Of a stretch of 64,000 bases of DNA, positions 21,252 through 33,899 are shown piece by piece. Position 1 is the first letter of the stretch. The number at the start of each line of letters is the position of its first letter. The notes under the pieces were generated by a model. That model searched no databases. It saw nothing but the letters and a program-made list of their open reading frames with translations, and had not been told where the DNA came from. This DNA comes from Impatiens glandulifera. Its lineage: Eukaryota; Streptophyta; Magnoliopsida; Ericales; Balsaminaceae. Where the stretch lies: NCBI RefSeq assembly GCF_907164915.1, contig NC_061862.1:37705758-37769757 (forward strand), given 5' to 3'. The position numbers were made by a program, and so were the translations under genes.

Positions 21252-21770
21252 TCCTTAACACCATTGGAAAAACATCTTTCGGAAAAATCCAGTTGCTGGT
21301 CTCAAAAGACAAACAATGATGGAGACGCGAGGATCACGAGGCCCACGAGGAAACAGTTAGATAAAAAGATCGAGGGAGGGAGAAAAAGGAAGGAATAGAG
21401 AGAGAAAAGGAAGAGCGGCCATTGTTGATGTTCTTGAAGCTTTTGCTGCTTTTCTTAGTTTTGGAGTTGGAGATCTCCATTGTAAGTGGTATAAATTGCA
21501 AATTGATTTGAAACAATTTGCAAACTATATAAGCCCCCAAATCACTTTCATTCTTAATGTAGCTTTACATGATTAGGATCATTCAAAAGAATTAGAAAAT
21601 AAATGATTTCAAAATTTTCTTTACAAGATGGTTCTACATGTTTCAGTTTTTGGTATTGGTCTAGGTTATTGCTGACTTGTTATGACTATGGTAAATGAGT
21701 TATTTTATAGTATTTTAGGAATGACTGATGCTAAAGAAAATTTTCCAAATTTTCGCTTTTAAAAATCACT
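21252..21770 (+). repeat. Dispersed repeat family A, copy 2
   Basis: 21252-21565 pairs with 5667-5978. 21590-21770 pairs with the unit duplicated at 6099-6892. At 21773 the sequence switches abruptly to repeat family B, giving an A/B junction that copy 1 of A does not have. Confidence 0.8.
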
Positions 21771-21772
21771 GT

Positions 21773-22218
21773 TCAGGATTATTTAAAATTATAAATCGGG
21801 GTACAAAATGAGTGTCTACACATTGGAAACTCTAAATCATTTTAGAAAAATCCTTAAAATATAGGATGGTCAAAAATATTATTTTCTACAAGAATAATTT
21901 TTTTTCCATCAATTTTAGTACTTGTTTGGAAAATGATCTATATTTTATAGCTCATATCTTGAGTTCTACATTCTTAAAAATTACAAAATATTTATAGCTG
22001 GTACATAAAAATATTGTTGACCTACATAAAAAAAAAATTAGAATTTTTGAGGCACATTTAGAGAAACATTTTTTTTCCTAATGTCATATTAGAGTTCAAC
22101 AACTTCGAAAATTCCAAATCGAGCGCAACATGCTTTTTAAATTATTGATGACATGTATACAAAATTTTAGAGTATTTAAACACTTTCGGGAAAATATTTG
22201 ACTTTTTTAGTGTTATAA
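21773..22218 (+). repeat. Dispersed repeat family B, copy 2
   Basis: Collinear with 15413-15864, including TGAGTGTCTACACATTGGAA and TCAATTTTAGTACTTGTTTG. It ends at TTAGTGTTATAA. Confidence 0.8.
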
Positions 22219-23801
22219 TGTGGCTCGAACACTAAAAATTTATATATGTGAATTTTCTTAAGCTCGTATACCCATTTTCTATAAGGAGTCATAGTCTGAA
22301 CTCCAATCAAATAACATGTGAATTTTCACTTCACATTTATGTTCTCTTAATGCTTGGGACGTGTTTGTGGCTCTTTAATCTCAACATTGTCTAAACATAA
22401 TAGATACATATAGTCATCTCTAAGCAATGAATATGGTTAGCCCCTAATTTAGATGAAAATTATGATAATTAAAAGATAAAAAGAGTTATGAACTCAACGC
22501 ATGTGTAACAATCTTCCAAACATTGAAAATGGCTAACTATTTTCGAGTAGAGACTACCCATTGCGAACAGGAATGTGGGATATAGCCTTAAAAGTAGGGA
22601 CAGATCTAGAATTTAGAGTTGGAGTGGGCTTAATAAGGATTAACAAAAAATTGTAATTAAAAAATAAAGGATAAAAATTAAGTACATATTCTGCACTTAG
22701 TCTAATCGCACGATAGATCAAATTGTAACAAAGTAGACCAAGACAATAATATTGAATTAGTTTGAAAAAATTAGGAAATTAGAGGATAAGTTGACATTAT
22801 TTTATGAAATATATTTTAAAATATTGAGATAGGCTTGAGCCCATTAAACACATTCTCACAATCTCTCTCAAGTCACATCCAAATAATTATAAATTTATAA
22901 TCAAACAAACTTTAACAAAAATAAATAAATAATTAATTAAAACTTCTTAATTATTAATTACAATATGAATTAACAATTCATTTAACTCTCTTTCTATTTT
23001 AATTCATTTCGCTCTCTCCTTTAATAATAAGTCTTAGTTTCTTTCTCCTTTAAAATATAGTTGTCACCCTTAAACCCTAAACTAGGTATATATATAATAA
23101 TAAAATTTTCGTTTAACCGTTCTAAAAAAAATTAGTTTAACTCGGCTGGATCTTAGTTTACTCTCTCGTCTAAAAGATATTTGACCGCCTTAAAGCATGT
23201 TGTATATTATAAAACAAAATTTGATTTTGACTAAGACATGACTTGACTAGGCTTAAGATTGTCTTACTCATTTATCTAACTCCATATATATAAGGTATAA
23301 TATATATATAATATATATATATATAATATAATTTGGTAGGGTGGGCTTAAGTCCCCACAACCTCCACATACCTATGTCTCTAGCTAATTTCCATTTCTCA
23401 CACATAATCAAGTATCGAACCCTTAAAAATGAATATTATGATATTTTTCATAGTTTTTTTGAGAAGTAAACTAAGGTTACGATACTCAAAGTCAATTAGA
23501 TTAATACGTTCAAATACGTATTTCTAAAACCTATAGGTCCAATTTTAAAAAGCTTGCGCTATAGAACTCTACTTTTTACGAAATTCAAGAGGAATGTAAA
23601 TCACATGGTTCTCTAACATAACATATTAATGGAAAACTATTTCCTAAAATAGTATTCGAGGTCGAGCCTACCATCGAAGTCCTTTGTTGTGTACCCTCAA
23701 AAGGCGGAGCACACGAAAGGACAAGTGAAGCATGGAGCTACGATCAATTTTCAGATCGAATGACTCGCCGTTGTTATTGAAAAGAAAATTATAGGGAAAA
23801 G
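22219..23801. other. Intergenic, AT-rich
   Basis: There is no recognisable gene. (TA)n tracts occur at about 23283-23325, followed by GGTAGGGTGGGCTTAAGTCC, a short piece that recurs in changed form at about 39545-39575 (GGGGTGGGCTTCAGCCC). Confidence 0.5.
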
Positions 23802-24038
23802 AGAAGAGCTTTTGATTGTATTTTATTAAGTTTAAGGCATAGCCTATTTATACTTACAATATTGAATTGAAAATGAAATAAATAACGGAATGAAATCTAA
23901 TCTAATCAAATAAAGTAAAATAAGAGAATGTTTTTAGCATATTCCCAAAATATGCTTTATCATATTTTCTAAGATAAAATCATTAAGTTGATATTATTTA
24001 GGGCATGATTTATTGGGCTTAACGAGATTATCCAGCAA
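23802..24038 (-). repeat. Downstream (3') LTR of the copia element
   Basis: It matches 26527-26763 base for base over most of its length, with a few substitutions. It is adjacent to the purine tract at 24039-24055. Confidence 0.85.
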
Positions 24039-24123
24039 ATCACCCCTTAATCTCATTATACCGCTTAACTTGCTTGACACTGAGCTTCAAACACATCTCG
24101 ATAAACTTTTTTCCCCCTAACTC

Positions 24124-25430
24124 CTATGTTAGGATATCAGCGAGCTGTCCATCAATGCCAACGTGGACAATAATTATCTTTCTTTCTTCAATGCACTCTC
24201 GGATATAATGAAACTTTGTGTCAATGTGTTTACTCCTCTCATGATGAACTAGATTCTTGCATAGAGCAATGACTAACTTGTTATCAACCAATAATTTAAA
24301 TGTCAATTCTTTACACCCAACTAACTCGCCAATAAGACGACTAAGGCAGACCCCTTGACATGTCTTTGTCGCCGCTGCGATGTACTCAGACTCGCATGAA
24401 GATAAAGTAACAATCTTCTACTTATATGAAGTCCAAGTCAAAATATTGCCTCCGATAAAGAAAACTATCATGGAGGTGCTTTTGCAGTCATCAACATCGC
24501 CATCGGGATCATATCGATGTAGCCTACTAATGTAACTTCACCTACTTCCGACTTATAACATCACCCATAACCTAACGTACCCCATACGTAGTGAAGTATC
24601 TACTTGATCACAGCCCAATGTTGAGAACTTGGCACCTCCATGTATCGACTAATTATTCCTACAACATTAGCAATATCAGGTTTACTAGGTAAAAAATACT
24701 GTAAGTACGCTTTGATACCTTGTTGCATCCACAACCGTACTCCTGTCCATTAGATTGTGACACAGTTTACAGTTACACATGCTAACTTTCTCCAAAATCT
24801 TTATAGCATATGCCTTTTGACACAATGTAATATCACCGCCATTTTGACGTACTTTGATCCCTAAATAGTAACTTTGAAGACCGAGGTCTCTCATTTTAAA
24901 TATTTCTTGCATTTGTGTCTTGATTGATGATGTCTTGTACACTTGTTCTCTTAATAATCAAGTCATCCATATAGACACCCACAGACAAGAAAGATTGAGC
25001 ATCGCCTCTTCTATAGACGACATGTTCGAACGGGTTTCTTGTGAAACTAGGTGAAGTAAAGGAGACATCCATTTTTGAGTATCATTCTCATGGAGCTTTT
25101 CGGAGCCCATATGATGCCTTACTCAACTTAAGAACTTTACATATGTTCTTGGAATCGATGAACTCGGGTGGTTGTTCTACATACACCTCTTCTGCGAGAT
25201 CACCATTCAAGAATGCTGACTTCACGTCCATGTAGTGTACTTACCACTTTCTTTGTGCATCAAGTGCGAGTAACAGACGTATTATTTCTATTCTTGCTAC
25301 TAGAACAAAAATTTCCTCGAAATTCACCCTTTGGCGTTGCACATATCCTTGTGGTTCACAATGTTGTCATCGGGGTCCTTTTAACTTTGAACACTCATTT
25401 GAGCCAGATGGCTCGATGACCAATTGGAAG
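24124..25430 (-). pseudogene. copia pol remnant: reverse transcriptase and RNase H
   Basis: On the minus strand, 24942-24685 encodes FKMRDLGLQSYYLGIKVRQN and LCQKAYAIKILEKVSM, the late part of copia reverse transcriptase. 24460-24124 encodes TLSSCESEYIAAATKTCQG, then LLVDNKLVIALCKN, KHIDTKFHYIRE and GQLADILT, the RNase H end. A TAG lies upstream of the SSCESEY block (SYK-stop-KIVT, about 24417), and frameshifts separate the RT and RNase H frames. 25430-25041 contains more RT sequence in broken frames. Protease, integrase and the first part of RT are missing. Confidence 0.8.
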
Positions 25431-25449
25431 TGACACAAACTCCCATGTC

Positions 25450-26180
25450 TTGTTCTCAACTAGTAGTAATAGTCGCTCACCAAAAGATCTAACATCATTG
25501 AGTTCGACGCGCTACTCTACAACTAGGAGCCGTCTTAGGAGTTTTTCGATGGATAATATATTCATATCAACGAGTAACTCAATCGTCATCGCCATCTACA
25601 TGCATGCACATGACACACTTGTAAGGAATTTGAGAAATACCTTTTACTCGTACACTGGATCGCCCAACACCTCGAGCTCGTTGACGATCGCCGCAAGTCG
25701 AATGTCAAAAGTCTCCATCCCCTCGCCATCTTTAAATGTCAGGTTTTCAAACTATGTTCATTGTGTATGTGCTTAATTTAGATTATAACACAAAATTTAT
25801 TTGTCTCCACTGAATTGAATAGAACAAGTGGCCATGATGAACACATTATTTTCTTGTAATCTAAATCACCATTCCTCTCTATAAGTAGTAGTCGCTCACC
25901 AAAAGATCTAACATCATTGAGTTCGACGCGCTCCTCTACAACTAGGTGCCGACTTGTGAGTTTTTCGATGGATAACATTTTCAGATCGACGAGTGACTCA
26001 ATCTCTGTCGCCATCTACTTGTATGCACACGATACACTTTGAAGGAATTTGAGCTATACCTTGTACTCGGACATTGGATCTCCCAACACCTCGAGCTTGT
26101 TGAATGTCAAAAACCTCCATCCTCTCGCCATCTTTAAATGTCAGGTTTTCAAACTATGTTCGTTGTGTTTGCGCTTTGGC
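25450..26180 (-). repeat. Tandem duplication inside copia gag (period about 420 bp)
   Basis: 25465-25770 and 25885-26180 share CGCTCACCAAAAGATCTAAC, ATTGAGTTCGACGCGCT, GAGTTTTTCGATGGATAA and CATCTTTAAATGTCAGGTTT. The copy next to the LTR remains joined to the gag N-terminus; the other is fused to RT sequence. Confidence 0.85.
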
Positions 26181-26468
26181 TTCTCAGACATGTTCGACTC
26201 CAACCCGCATGATTTTTAGTGTGTCACATACTTCCTTGGTCGTATTTTTTCTTCCAAGAATTTGGATCAACTCTATCGGTACTGTCCAGAGAAGTAACGA
26301 CATAGCCCGTCGTTCTTCACGAAGACCTCCCGAACCATTTTCAATGACATCCCAGAAGGCTTGTGCTTGTACACTCACTTTCATTAGGATCACCTCATCC
26401 ACGTAGTTAGTACGCGTGAGAAGCATGAAGTGCATCACCCCTTCATTCTTCCAACCTCTGTTCATCAT
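25778..26468 (-). pseudogene. copia gag N-terminal part
   Basis: The frame 26468-26184 contains LLTRTNYVDEVILMKVSVQA, QAFWDVIENGSGG, REERRAMSLLLWTVP and TTKEVCDTLKIMRVGVEHV. This is the pattern of the copia gag N-terminus (tolerates W..M...L.A..LW..I, then AW..L). A second frame, 26014-25778, carries the following gag segment (ESLVDLKMLSIEKLTSRHLV, EERVELND). They are in different frames, so this is a degraded gag. Confidence 0.75.
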
Positions 26469-26526
26469 CTCTTTTCATTTTTCTGTCATTACTGAAACAG
26501 ATCGAACAGCATACAACTCTGATATA

Positions 26527-26763
26527 AAGAGAAAAACTTTTGATTGTATTTTATTAAGCATTAGGCATAGCCTATATATTCTTACAATATTGAATTGAAA
26601 ACGAAATAAATAATATAAAATCTAATATAATAAAATAAAGTAAAATAAGGGAATGTTCTAAGCATATTCCCAAAATATGCTTTAATATATTTTCTAAGAT
26701 AAAATCTTTGTGTTGATATTATTTAGGGCCTAATTTATTGGGCTTAACGAGAATATCCAACAT
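26527..26763 (-). repeat. Upstream (5') LTR of the copia element
   Basis: Partner of 23802-24038. Its minus-strand start is TGTTGGATATTCTCGTTAAG and its inner edge abuts the TATCAGAGTTG primer site. Confidence 0.85.
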
Positions 26764-27444
26764 CGCCCTTAAAGACGGGGTATTTGAATGGAAAAAAAAC
26801 ATAAAAGGATCTTTAAAGTGAAGAAACCGTAAAAAATACGTACAACAGGCTATTTACTTAATCCACAGAGATTAGTCACACTCTAAAAGTGAAACAAAAC
26901 CCACCGTTCTAAAAACAATTAATGGCAAAATACGTCATTTCTAGCTAATGAATTGTTCTCAAATATTTGGGAAATTGATCATTATTATTCAATTAACAAT
27001 CTCCTTCTTGTGAAATTGAATTTGGACATATAAATTAAAATTTTAATTTTTGAAGAATTAAAATAAAACTAAAATTGTCCAACTAAAGGATAAAGAAGCA
27101 TTTTTAATCCTTCTTCAAAATGACATAGTTTTGGGGCATGCGATCTACATGTTGAAAGGGGCGAAAACGACGTCGTTTGGGTCACTTGTGATCTTCTTGA
27201 ATGTTGATCGGTGGTGATTCGTGTACGATGGTCATCGTTAGCCGCTCTGTCCGCGATTGATAATTTTTTGTCGTCGTTGACTTCTCTAGTGATTATCAAC
27301 ATTTGTCTACCACGTAGCTCAACGGTTCTTTGACAACATTTTTATTTTTATTTTTTATTTAGACACCACATTTTGCACCTTAAGTTTATATTTAAATTTA
27401 GGTCTATTTAAATAAAATAAAAAGTAGTAAATAAAACCAACAAA
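26764..27444. other. Intergenic, nothing recognised
   Basis: A 77-codon minus-strand frame (27302-27069) has no recognisable motif. The rest is AT-rich. Confidence 0.5.
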
Positions 27445-27447
27445 TTA

Positions 27448-30057
27448 CACTAGTAAAAGAGTAATCAATAGCGACAAATTAACGAGACATTGTTACCATC
27501 GTTCTTGGTCAAATAATAATGAATAATACAATATATATTTATTAATAACCATGGCCATCTTATCCCATTTTCCAAAACCTAAAATTTAAACTTAAAATCA
27601 AATAAACATAAACATAAAAGTCTTCTTAAAATCTATGAGAGTTAAAGAGGGAGAGTACTCCAATATCCCATCGACGAACCATTTGCTCTCCCAACATCTT
27701 CATCTCCCATTGACGAACCTGCACAACCGAAAAGACAAAAAAAATCGAGGTAAGTGACCTTGTACGAGTGAAAGTCGTCTTATTTACTCCTAATATTTCA
27801 CAAAAGGAAGCGAGAAATTTATCTAAAAGACTTATGACGAGCTTGATTTGTTCTTAATTAAGAGGGAAAGTCTATTTAACTTATGTAGGGGATGTCCAAT
27901 CTAAATGGGAGAAGATGTGTCTGAGTCTATAATGCTTTGTTTCTTTATTGATCAGGTTTTGTTTGGCTAGGTGTTTGAAGGGTACAACTGTCTATGAACT
28001 TGTCTATTATCATTATCATTTTATGAAAAGTGAATCATTTAATGAACTTATGTATAATATTTGACAACAAAACAACTTTTCACATACTAACCTCAACCTC
28101 TATACTTGATGAGATCCCAAACATTAGTAGAAGATAACGAGTTGTTTATTTAAGGTAACCCAAAAATAAATATAATTAAAACTCATAAATATATCTAGTA
28201 CAACATTAAGAAGAGATCTCACATACCATCATTAATAGAAATGCTGGTTAAATTCAATAAAGAAATAAGCATGGCTTATTGGTGTTAGGTATCAAGCCAA
28301 TAGTAAGTATCAATCCTAGAACACATTTTGTAAATTTGAAGTAGTTGTTAAGAGTGAGAGTGTAGTATGTAACTTTGAATTATTGCTGATAGAATTTTAA
28401 TTAAAGTGCTTCTTAAATAGTGGTTTGGATATTGAACTAACTAGCTCTGGTCATATTATATGTACTAGATAAGTATTTAAATTTCTATGTAGGTTTTGGG
28501 TTTCCAATATTTATTCATCTTTATGTGGATCATGCAATCCTATTATTTTATGTTAGAATGTTATATTACATGTACTAAATTAGATATTTAATTTCTCTTT
28601 AGGTTATGGATTTCCAATATTTATTCACCTTTATGTTCAATCCTATTATTTAGTATTATAAGCTTTTAGGCTATTTGATAATCATCTTTTTCTATTTCTT
28701 AGTTGACAGACTTTGTCAAATCTCCTCACCAGAGAGCTGATGGAATGATTAAGAGCTGATGGAATGATTAATATGAATGATATCTATTGTTCTTCAATCG
28801 AGCTTGTGGTACTGGTATGTGCTATAATGTTTTGTCTAAGTGATTTATTCACTATTTTTTTCCATTATTCTTGATCCAAACAATACAAGAAATGAAATAA
28901 TTTATAGTGATTGGGCTGAAAAATCTGGAAAAAAAGAGCTGACATCGCCGAGAAACCTCTCAGCCCATGACCAAACTCAGGCTAGTTAAGATCACCTCCA
29001 ACTTTATCACTACCAATATGTTCATGACCAAAGATGCAACAACAGAAACAGAATTCTCCCAATTTTAAATATTTGAATCTTATCAACTTATCAGGCTTTT
29101 CCTTTCTAGCTAGCCAGAAGCCTCTACTCTATTTAGTCTGTTGTAAGACAGACACATTTGTGAGATGTTAATAGAATAACGTGACTTCCTTAGAAATTTT
29201 TAGCTGCATATGTATATGTTTAGTTCATTTGTTGTATTATCACTTAGTAGAGATCTCCAAAGAATCTGAATTAGCGGTCTATTTCCTTCTACTTTCAGTA
29301 ATTTGACAAATCTAAAAAACAGTAAGAAAATAATTTTATTTGCAAAGAATTTTTTTAGTTAAGATTTTATTAACTTTAAAATAATACTAATTTTTAGGGA
29401 AAATGAATTTCACCCAACCTAGCATATCCTTCTAAGTGCTATAAATCATAATAAATCTGGAAATATTGTGAGTTGATTATTATAAGAAATTGTAGAATTA
29501 TTGGTCCAGTTTGTGTATAATATAGGATGCTGAGAAATTGTAGATTTGCTGGTATAGTTTGTGTATAATAATAGGATGCTGAGAAATTGTAGAAATTCAC
29601 TTGACTTCACATAAAGACGTATGTGAAGATAAGATTTGTGTTTTAGAAGAGAATTGAGCTTTAACTAGATAACTAGTCATATATTTTGTATAAACAATAT
29701 TTCTATATTAGAAAGAAATGTAATGTATAGTAATATTAAGGATATATTTTTTGTATTAAAAAAAATTGTTTGGAGCTTATCTGAAATTTTTATTTAAATT
29801 TAGAAAAATAAAATATAAAATTATACATGTAAATTTGGAGACCATGATTAAATCATTTATGCACCTTTTAGTGACGGTATTTTGTTTTCATAGCCAACAC
29901 TTTAACGACGGTGTTTATTACTGTGGCCATATTTTAGCTACGGATCATATCGACAATTGGTGACGGGCTTTTCTACCATTGGCACTGATTTGCAGCGACG
30001 GTAAATTGACCTTTAGCGATTGTTTTACCGTCGTTGTTGCTATCTTTTTTACTAGTG
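27448..30057. mobile_element. Non-autonomous CACTA element, 2.6 kb, with TTA target duplication
   Basis: The left end is CACTAGTAAAAGAGT at 27448 and the right end, on the minus strand, CACTAGTAAAAAAGATAGC (ending 30057). Both are flanked by TTA (27445-27447 and 30058-30060), the 3-bp duplication typical of CACTA insertions. Near the right end are subterminal motifs around GCGACGGTAAA / TTTACCGTCG (29995-30040); the left has AGCGACAAATTAACGAGA and GTTACCATCG. No TNPA, TNPD or captured gene is recognised inside. The TIR (about 11 identical bases, then similar) differs from those at 5496 and 58407, so this is a third CACTA family. Confidence 0.85.
28430..28660 (+). repeat. Imperfect tandem duplications inside the CACTA element
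   Basis: 28447-28545 and 28558-28650 share ATATTA(T/C)ATGTACTA, TTTCCAATATTTATTCA and CAATCCTATTATTTA. A second, shorter tandem pair (unit about 57 bp, AGAAATTGTAGA...GTTTGTGTATAATA...AGGATGCTG) lies at 29480-29592. Confidence 0.75.
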
Positions 30058-31137
30058 TTATATAGTTTTGTTTTTCCAGGAAAAAAAGTATTGAACTTCA
30101 AGTTAAACGCGGCCTAAGCGCATCATGCCACCTAGACCCCAAACCAAACTAGGCATTCCAGAAATTATGCAAAAGGACAAAACTCCTAGCTTGTTTGTGC
30201 GTCTTTTGGGGAATTTTTTTTTAGCCTCATGGAGTTCGAGGCAACAAGAAAAATGTGGCAACGAAGATAAGAAAGAAAGTGGTTGTTTTGGGTAGGAAAG
30301 TAAAGAAAGAGAGGCAAGGAAGTGACTTCTTTTGGTTGACTAGAGAAGAAGAGCAAATGGAAAAAAAAAAGCTTTCTTCTCCTCTCAGGCTCTTATCCAA
30401 TTCTTTTGCTATGTTCCAATCATTCTGACACGATAGAAATTGAGAGCTTTCATATCAAGAATATCAACTAAGTCTAATTTTTAATTGTTTTTATAAGTTT
30501 TTTAATTCCTAGTCAGGTTTATCCCATGAAAAGTCAGTACTATGATAAGTTAGAAAATCATGCATAGGATTTGATAGAAACTTTGAGTTTGAGAAGATTT
30601 CTTACTTTAGTAATTCTGAAATTTTATTCATGATTTCTATGAATGATAATTCAAAACGTGAAGATTCATTAAGTTGATTGTTCTAAAAATATTTGGTTTA
30701 TTGTTTCAGTTTGAAACTCTGTTTGTTTATGTTTGTATGATGCTAAGGATATTAAAAAAATACTTCAAGATCGTTAAAAAAAAATAGAAGACGAAATTTA
30801 TTTATTCTGCTTTGCTTTGTCCACATATAACTGTTTTAAACTATTGGTCGGGAGACCCTTGTCTTTTTATTAATACTAATGAGTAATCTTGTCTCAAAAG
30901 AATTCATAGTAGGTGAACATTAATAGAATCGATATTTCATTTGGAATTCCGACTATTCGAGTGAATTTGGTATTCAGGTCTGTCTAGTTTCATCAGAAAG
31001 TCTGTAAGGCAAACCAAAATAAAAATGGATCATTGTTCTCTATTCAAAGTATACTAAAATATTTAAGTATTTAAAGTAATAATAATAAAAATAATTAATT
31101 ATATAAAGCTTCTATCACATGGATGAATAAAATCACA
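30058..31137. other. Intergenic, nothing recognised
   Basis: AT-rich sequence without conserved frames. GATCGTTAAAAAAAAAT (about 30770-30787) recalls the 3' end of the LINE below (AAGTCGTTAAAAAAAAAA) but no LINE coding precedes it. Confidence 0.45.
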
Positions 31138-33824
31138 CTATAAGCAACTTATGGGTACAATGTATACAGGCTGAAGAATGATGATGGTGAATATGTTCAG
31201 GGTCAAAAAGGTGTACAAGATTTGCCTATCGATTTCTATAAGCAACTTATGGGTACAAGAAAGCAGCATCAAAGCCACTTGAATACCTTGTATCAGATTA
31301 TTGATAGGAAAATTTCTGCAGAAGATAGTCGCGAGTTGATAAGGGTGGTCACGAGGGTTGAGGTTAAAGAAGCTCTGTTTAGTATTGATGGGAATAAAAG
31401 CCCAGGTCTTGATGGGTTTAATGCACAGTTCTTCAAAGACAATTGGTCGGATGTGGGTAAAACGTTACTGATGGGGTTCTGGAGTTTTTCAAGAACAGGA
31501 AGATGTTAAAGCAATGGAATACAGCGGTCTTAATCTTGATCCCTAAAACTGCGGTACCCGAGAAAGTACAAGATTTTAGACCAGTTTCCTGCTGCAATTT
31601 GATTTATAAAATAATTTCAAAAATCATTTCTAAACGATTTAAAAATGTCATAGGAAAAATTATAAATCTTAACAAATCTGCATTCATCCCCGATAGGACA
31701 ATCTCTCATAATATTCTTCTCATGCAGAGCCTTTTAAAAGGCTACAGGAATAAGAAAATATCTCCGAGAGTGGCTTTCAAAATAGATATCAAGAAAGTTT
31801 TCGACTCTGTTAGATGGGAAGACATTCAGGACTTTCTGGTTGTTTCTGCTTTTCCTATGATTTTTATTTATTGGATTATGCAGTGCGTTTCCTCATCCTA
31901 CTTTGTTGTTAGTGTCAATGGAGTCCACGGAAGCTATTTCAAGGGTGAAAACGGGGTAAGGCAAGGGGAACCCCTCTCTTCTTACCTTTTCGTAGCTATC
32001 ATGGCGATCTTTGAGAGCATCTTCGCGATATTCCGAAAGAATCGTCCATACATCTTTCACCCATTTTGTGAGGTAGAGGAGGTAACCCATTTATGCTTTG
32101 CTGACGATTTGTTCATTTTAGTGCACGCAGACATTGATTCCATTAAAACTATTAGGGCTGCACTAACGTTTTTTTCTGAGGTTACAGGTATAACTATGAA
32201 TGAAAGCAAAAGTGTAGCATTTTATGGAGGTGTAAATGACGAAACGAAGAAGGACATATTTAACATGATGGGCATCAAGGAAGGAAGTTTTCCCGTAAGG
32301 TACTTAGGAATTCCGTTAACCGCGAAGCAGATCTAGATCTCACACTACAAGCCGTTGATTGAAAAGGTAAAAAACACGATATTTGGCTGGGCAGTGAAAA
32401 AAATTTCTTATGCAGGGAGGATCGAACTTATCAAAATAGTGGTAATGGGCATAGTTGGCTATTGGGCACAAAAAATGGTCATTCCGAAGAAGGTAATGAA
32501 GGAGTTCTATACACTGATGAGGAACTTTATTTGGGGCAGTAGCGGAAGAGGAGGAAAATAAGTCAAATGGACCGCTCTCTGCAAACCGAAGGACGATGGA
32601 GGCATCGGATTGAAGAACTGTATCGAGTGGAACAATGCTCTCACCTTCAAGCATATGTAGGCTTTAGAGCGCAATCAGGAGTCACTATGGATCAAATGGG
32701 TGCATACGAGGTTTATGAAATACGAAACCAGCATCTGAACCTGCAAAATTCATGAAGGTATGAGTTGGTCTCTAAAAAAGATTCTTAAACTAAGAAGCGA
32801 TATTGCAGATCTTTATGACATCCGGCTAGGGGACAGGAAATGCACTATATTCTGGCACGACCCCTGGTTCGAAAATCAGTCTGTCATCCACAAAGAGGAG
32901 TTTCAAAATACCTGCATCAGAAGTGACTGCACAAAAGCGAAAATCAGAGACATTAAAAACGTAAATTGGGACTCACTCTTGAGAAGAAATCCAGAAGGAC
33001 AGAGGATACTTGATCATATAAGTAACATACAACTACACGACAGACCGAATATTCATGAATGGAAAGCTGAGGACAATGGGAAGCTGGTATCGAAGAAAAT
33101 ATGGGAGGTAACCTGGGAAAAAGCATAAAAAGTAGAATGGGCTCCTTTTATGTGGTCAACGAAGATTATCCCTAGACACCAGTTCATCATATGGCTCGTC
33201 TTCTGGGAAAGACTCAACACTCGTGATCGTATCAGCAAGTATATGAGCATCCCGGAAACGAACTGTCTTCTATGTAGACGAAATAAAGAAACCATAGATC
33301 ACCTATTCGGGAGTTGCTGTATTGCTTCAAAGCTTTGAGAAAAAATCTATAAAAGCTTGGAGCTGATCAGTTTCTCGAGCGAATAGAATAAAATCAAAGA
33401 TGTTGCACTACTCAAAGTCAAGGGAAATAGATTTGCAACAAGCGTGTTCAAGTGCGGCTTTGGAGTAGTGGTGTATAACATTTGGCAAGAACGGAATGGA
33501 AGGGTATATGACAGAACCAGTAGGAGCGTTGAAGAGTTATGGAAAGATATTGTATCGGATTGCAGCGCCCTCGCGGGAACGTGGACAAGAATTCCAAGCA
33601 CGGAGCAGAACTAGAATATCTGTAATTTACCGTTTTTTAAACTCACTAGAATTGAAAGCATTGTAATCAGATAATTAATTTACGTTTTTAGCTTTTTAGC
33701 TTTTACTCAGAATGTTACGACTTCAAAATCATTCTACGCCTGTCTAGAATGATCTCTTAAACTCGTGGTTTTTTTCCATTTTTGGGAATTTTAATGAAAT
33801 GACGCTAAGTCGTTAAAAAAAAAA
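31138..33824 (+). mobile_element. LINE (L1-type non-LTR retrotransposon), 5'-truncated
   Basis: It holds reverse transcriptase and the C-terminal zf-RVT domain, then about 200 bp of 3' UTR and an A-tail (AAGTCGTTAAAAAAAAAA, to 33824). ORF1 and the endonuclease are absent. At the truncated 5' side, CTATAAGCAACTTATGGGTA occurs twice, at about 31138 and 31237. I could not identify a secure target-site duplication. Confidence 0.85.
31180..33616 (+). pseudogene. LINE reverse transcriptase plus zf-RVT domain, disrupted
   Basis: Motifs in order: NKSPGLDGFNAQFFKDNW (31395-31450), LILIPKTAVPEKVQDFRPVS, SAFIPDRTISHNIL, VAFKIDIKKVFDSVRW (first catalytic Asp region), NGVRQGEPLSSYLF, and LCFADDLFIL (catalytic FADD, 32093-32122). 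These are followed by the thumb region and RLNTRDRISKY...CLLCRRNKETIDHLFGSC (zf-RVT, 33204-33320). The frame is broken near 31480-31500 (shift), at TAG 32334 (AKQI-stop-ISHYKP), at 32559, at 32670-32760 and at 33126. The catalytic motif itself is intact. It is a dead copy. Confidence 0.9.
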
Positions 33825-33899
33825 GCACATGACACTTTGAGATTTTGGATAATGTGGATAACTTCACATGTAAGACTATGCTTTGAGTGTATGCGATAT

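Larger units (their letters stand above)
23802..26763 (-). mobile_element. Ty1/copia LTR retrotransposon, minus strand, internally deleted
   Basis: Two direct repeats of about 236 bp (23802-24038 and 26527-26763) are the LTRs. On the minus strand they start TGTTGGATATTCTCGTT (or TGCTGGATAATCTCGTT) and include AATATGCTTTGGGAATATGC-type blocks. Beside the upstream LTR (about 26510-26526), TATCAGAGTTG is a tRNA-Met-type primer site. Beside the downstream LTR (24039-24055), AAGGGGTGATTTG is the polypurine tract. Between them are gag sequence and reverse transcriptase/RNase H sequence, but no protease or integrase. At about 3 kb it is shorter than full copia elements (about 5 kb). Confidence 0.85.
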
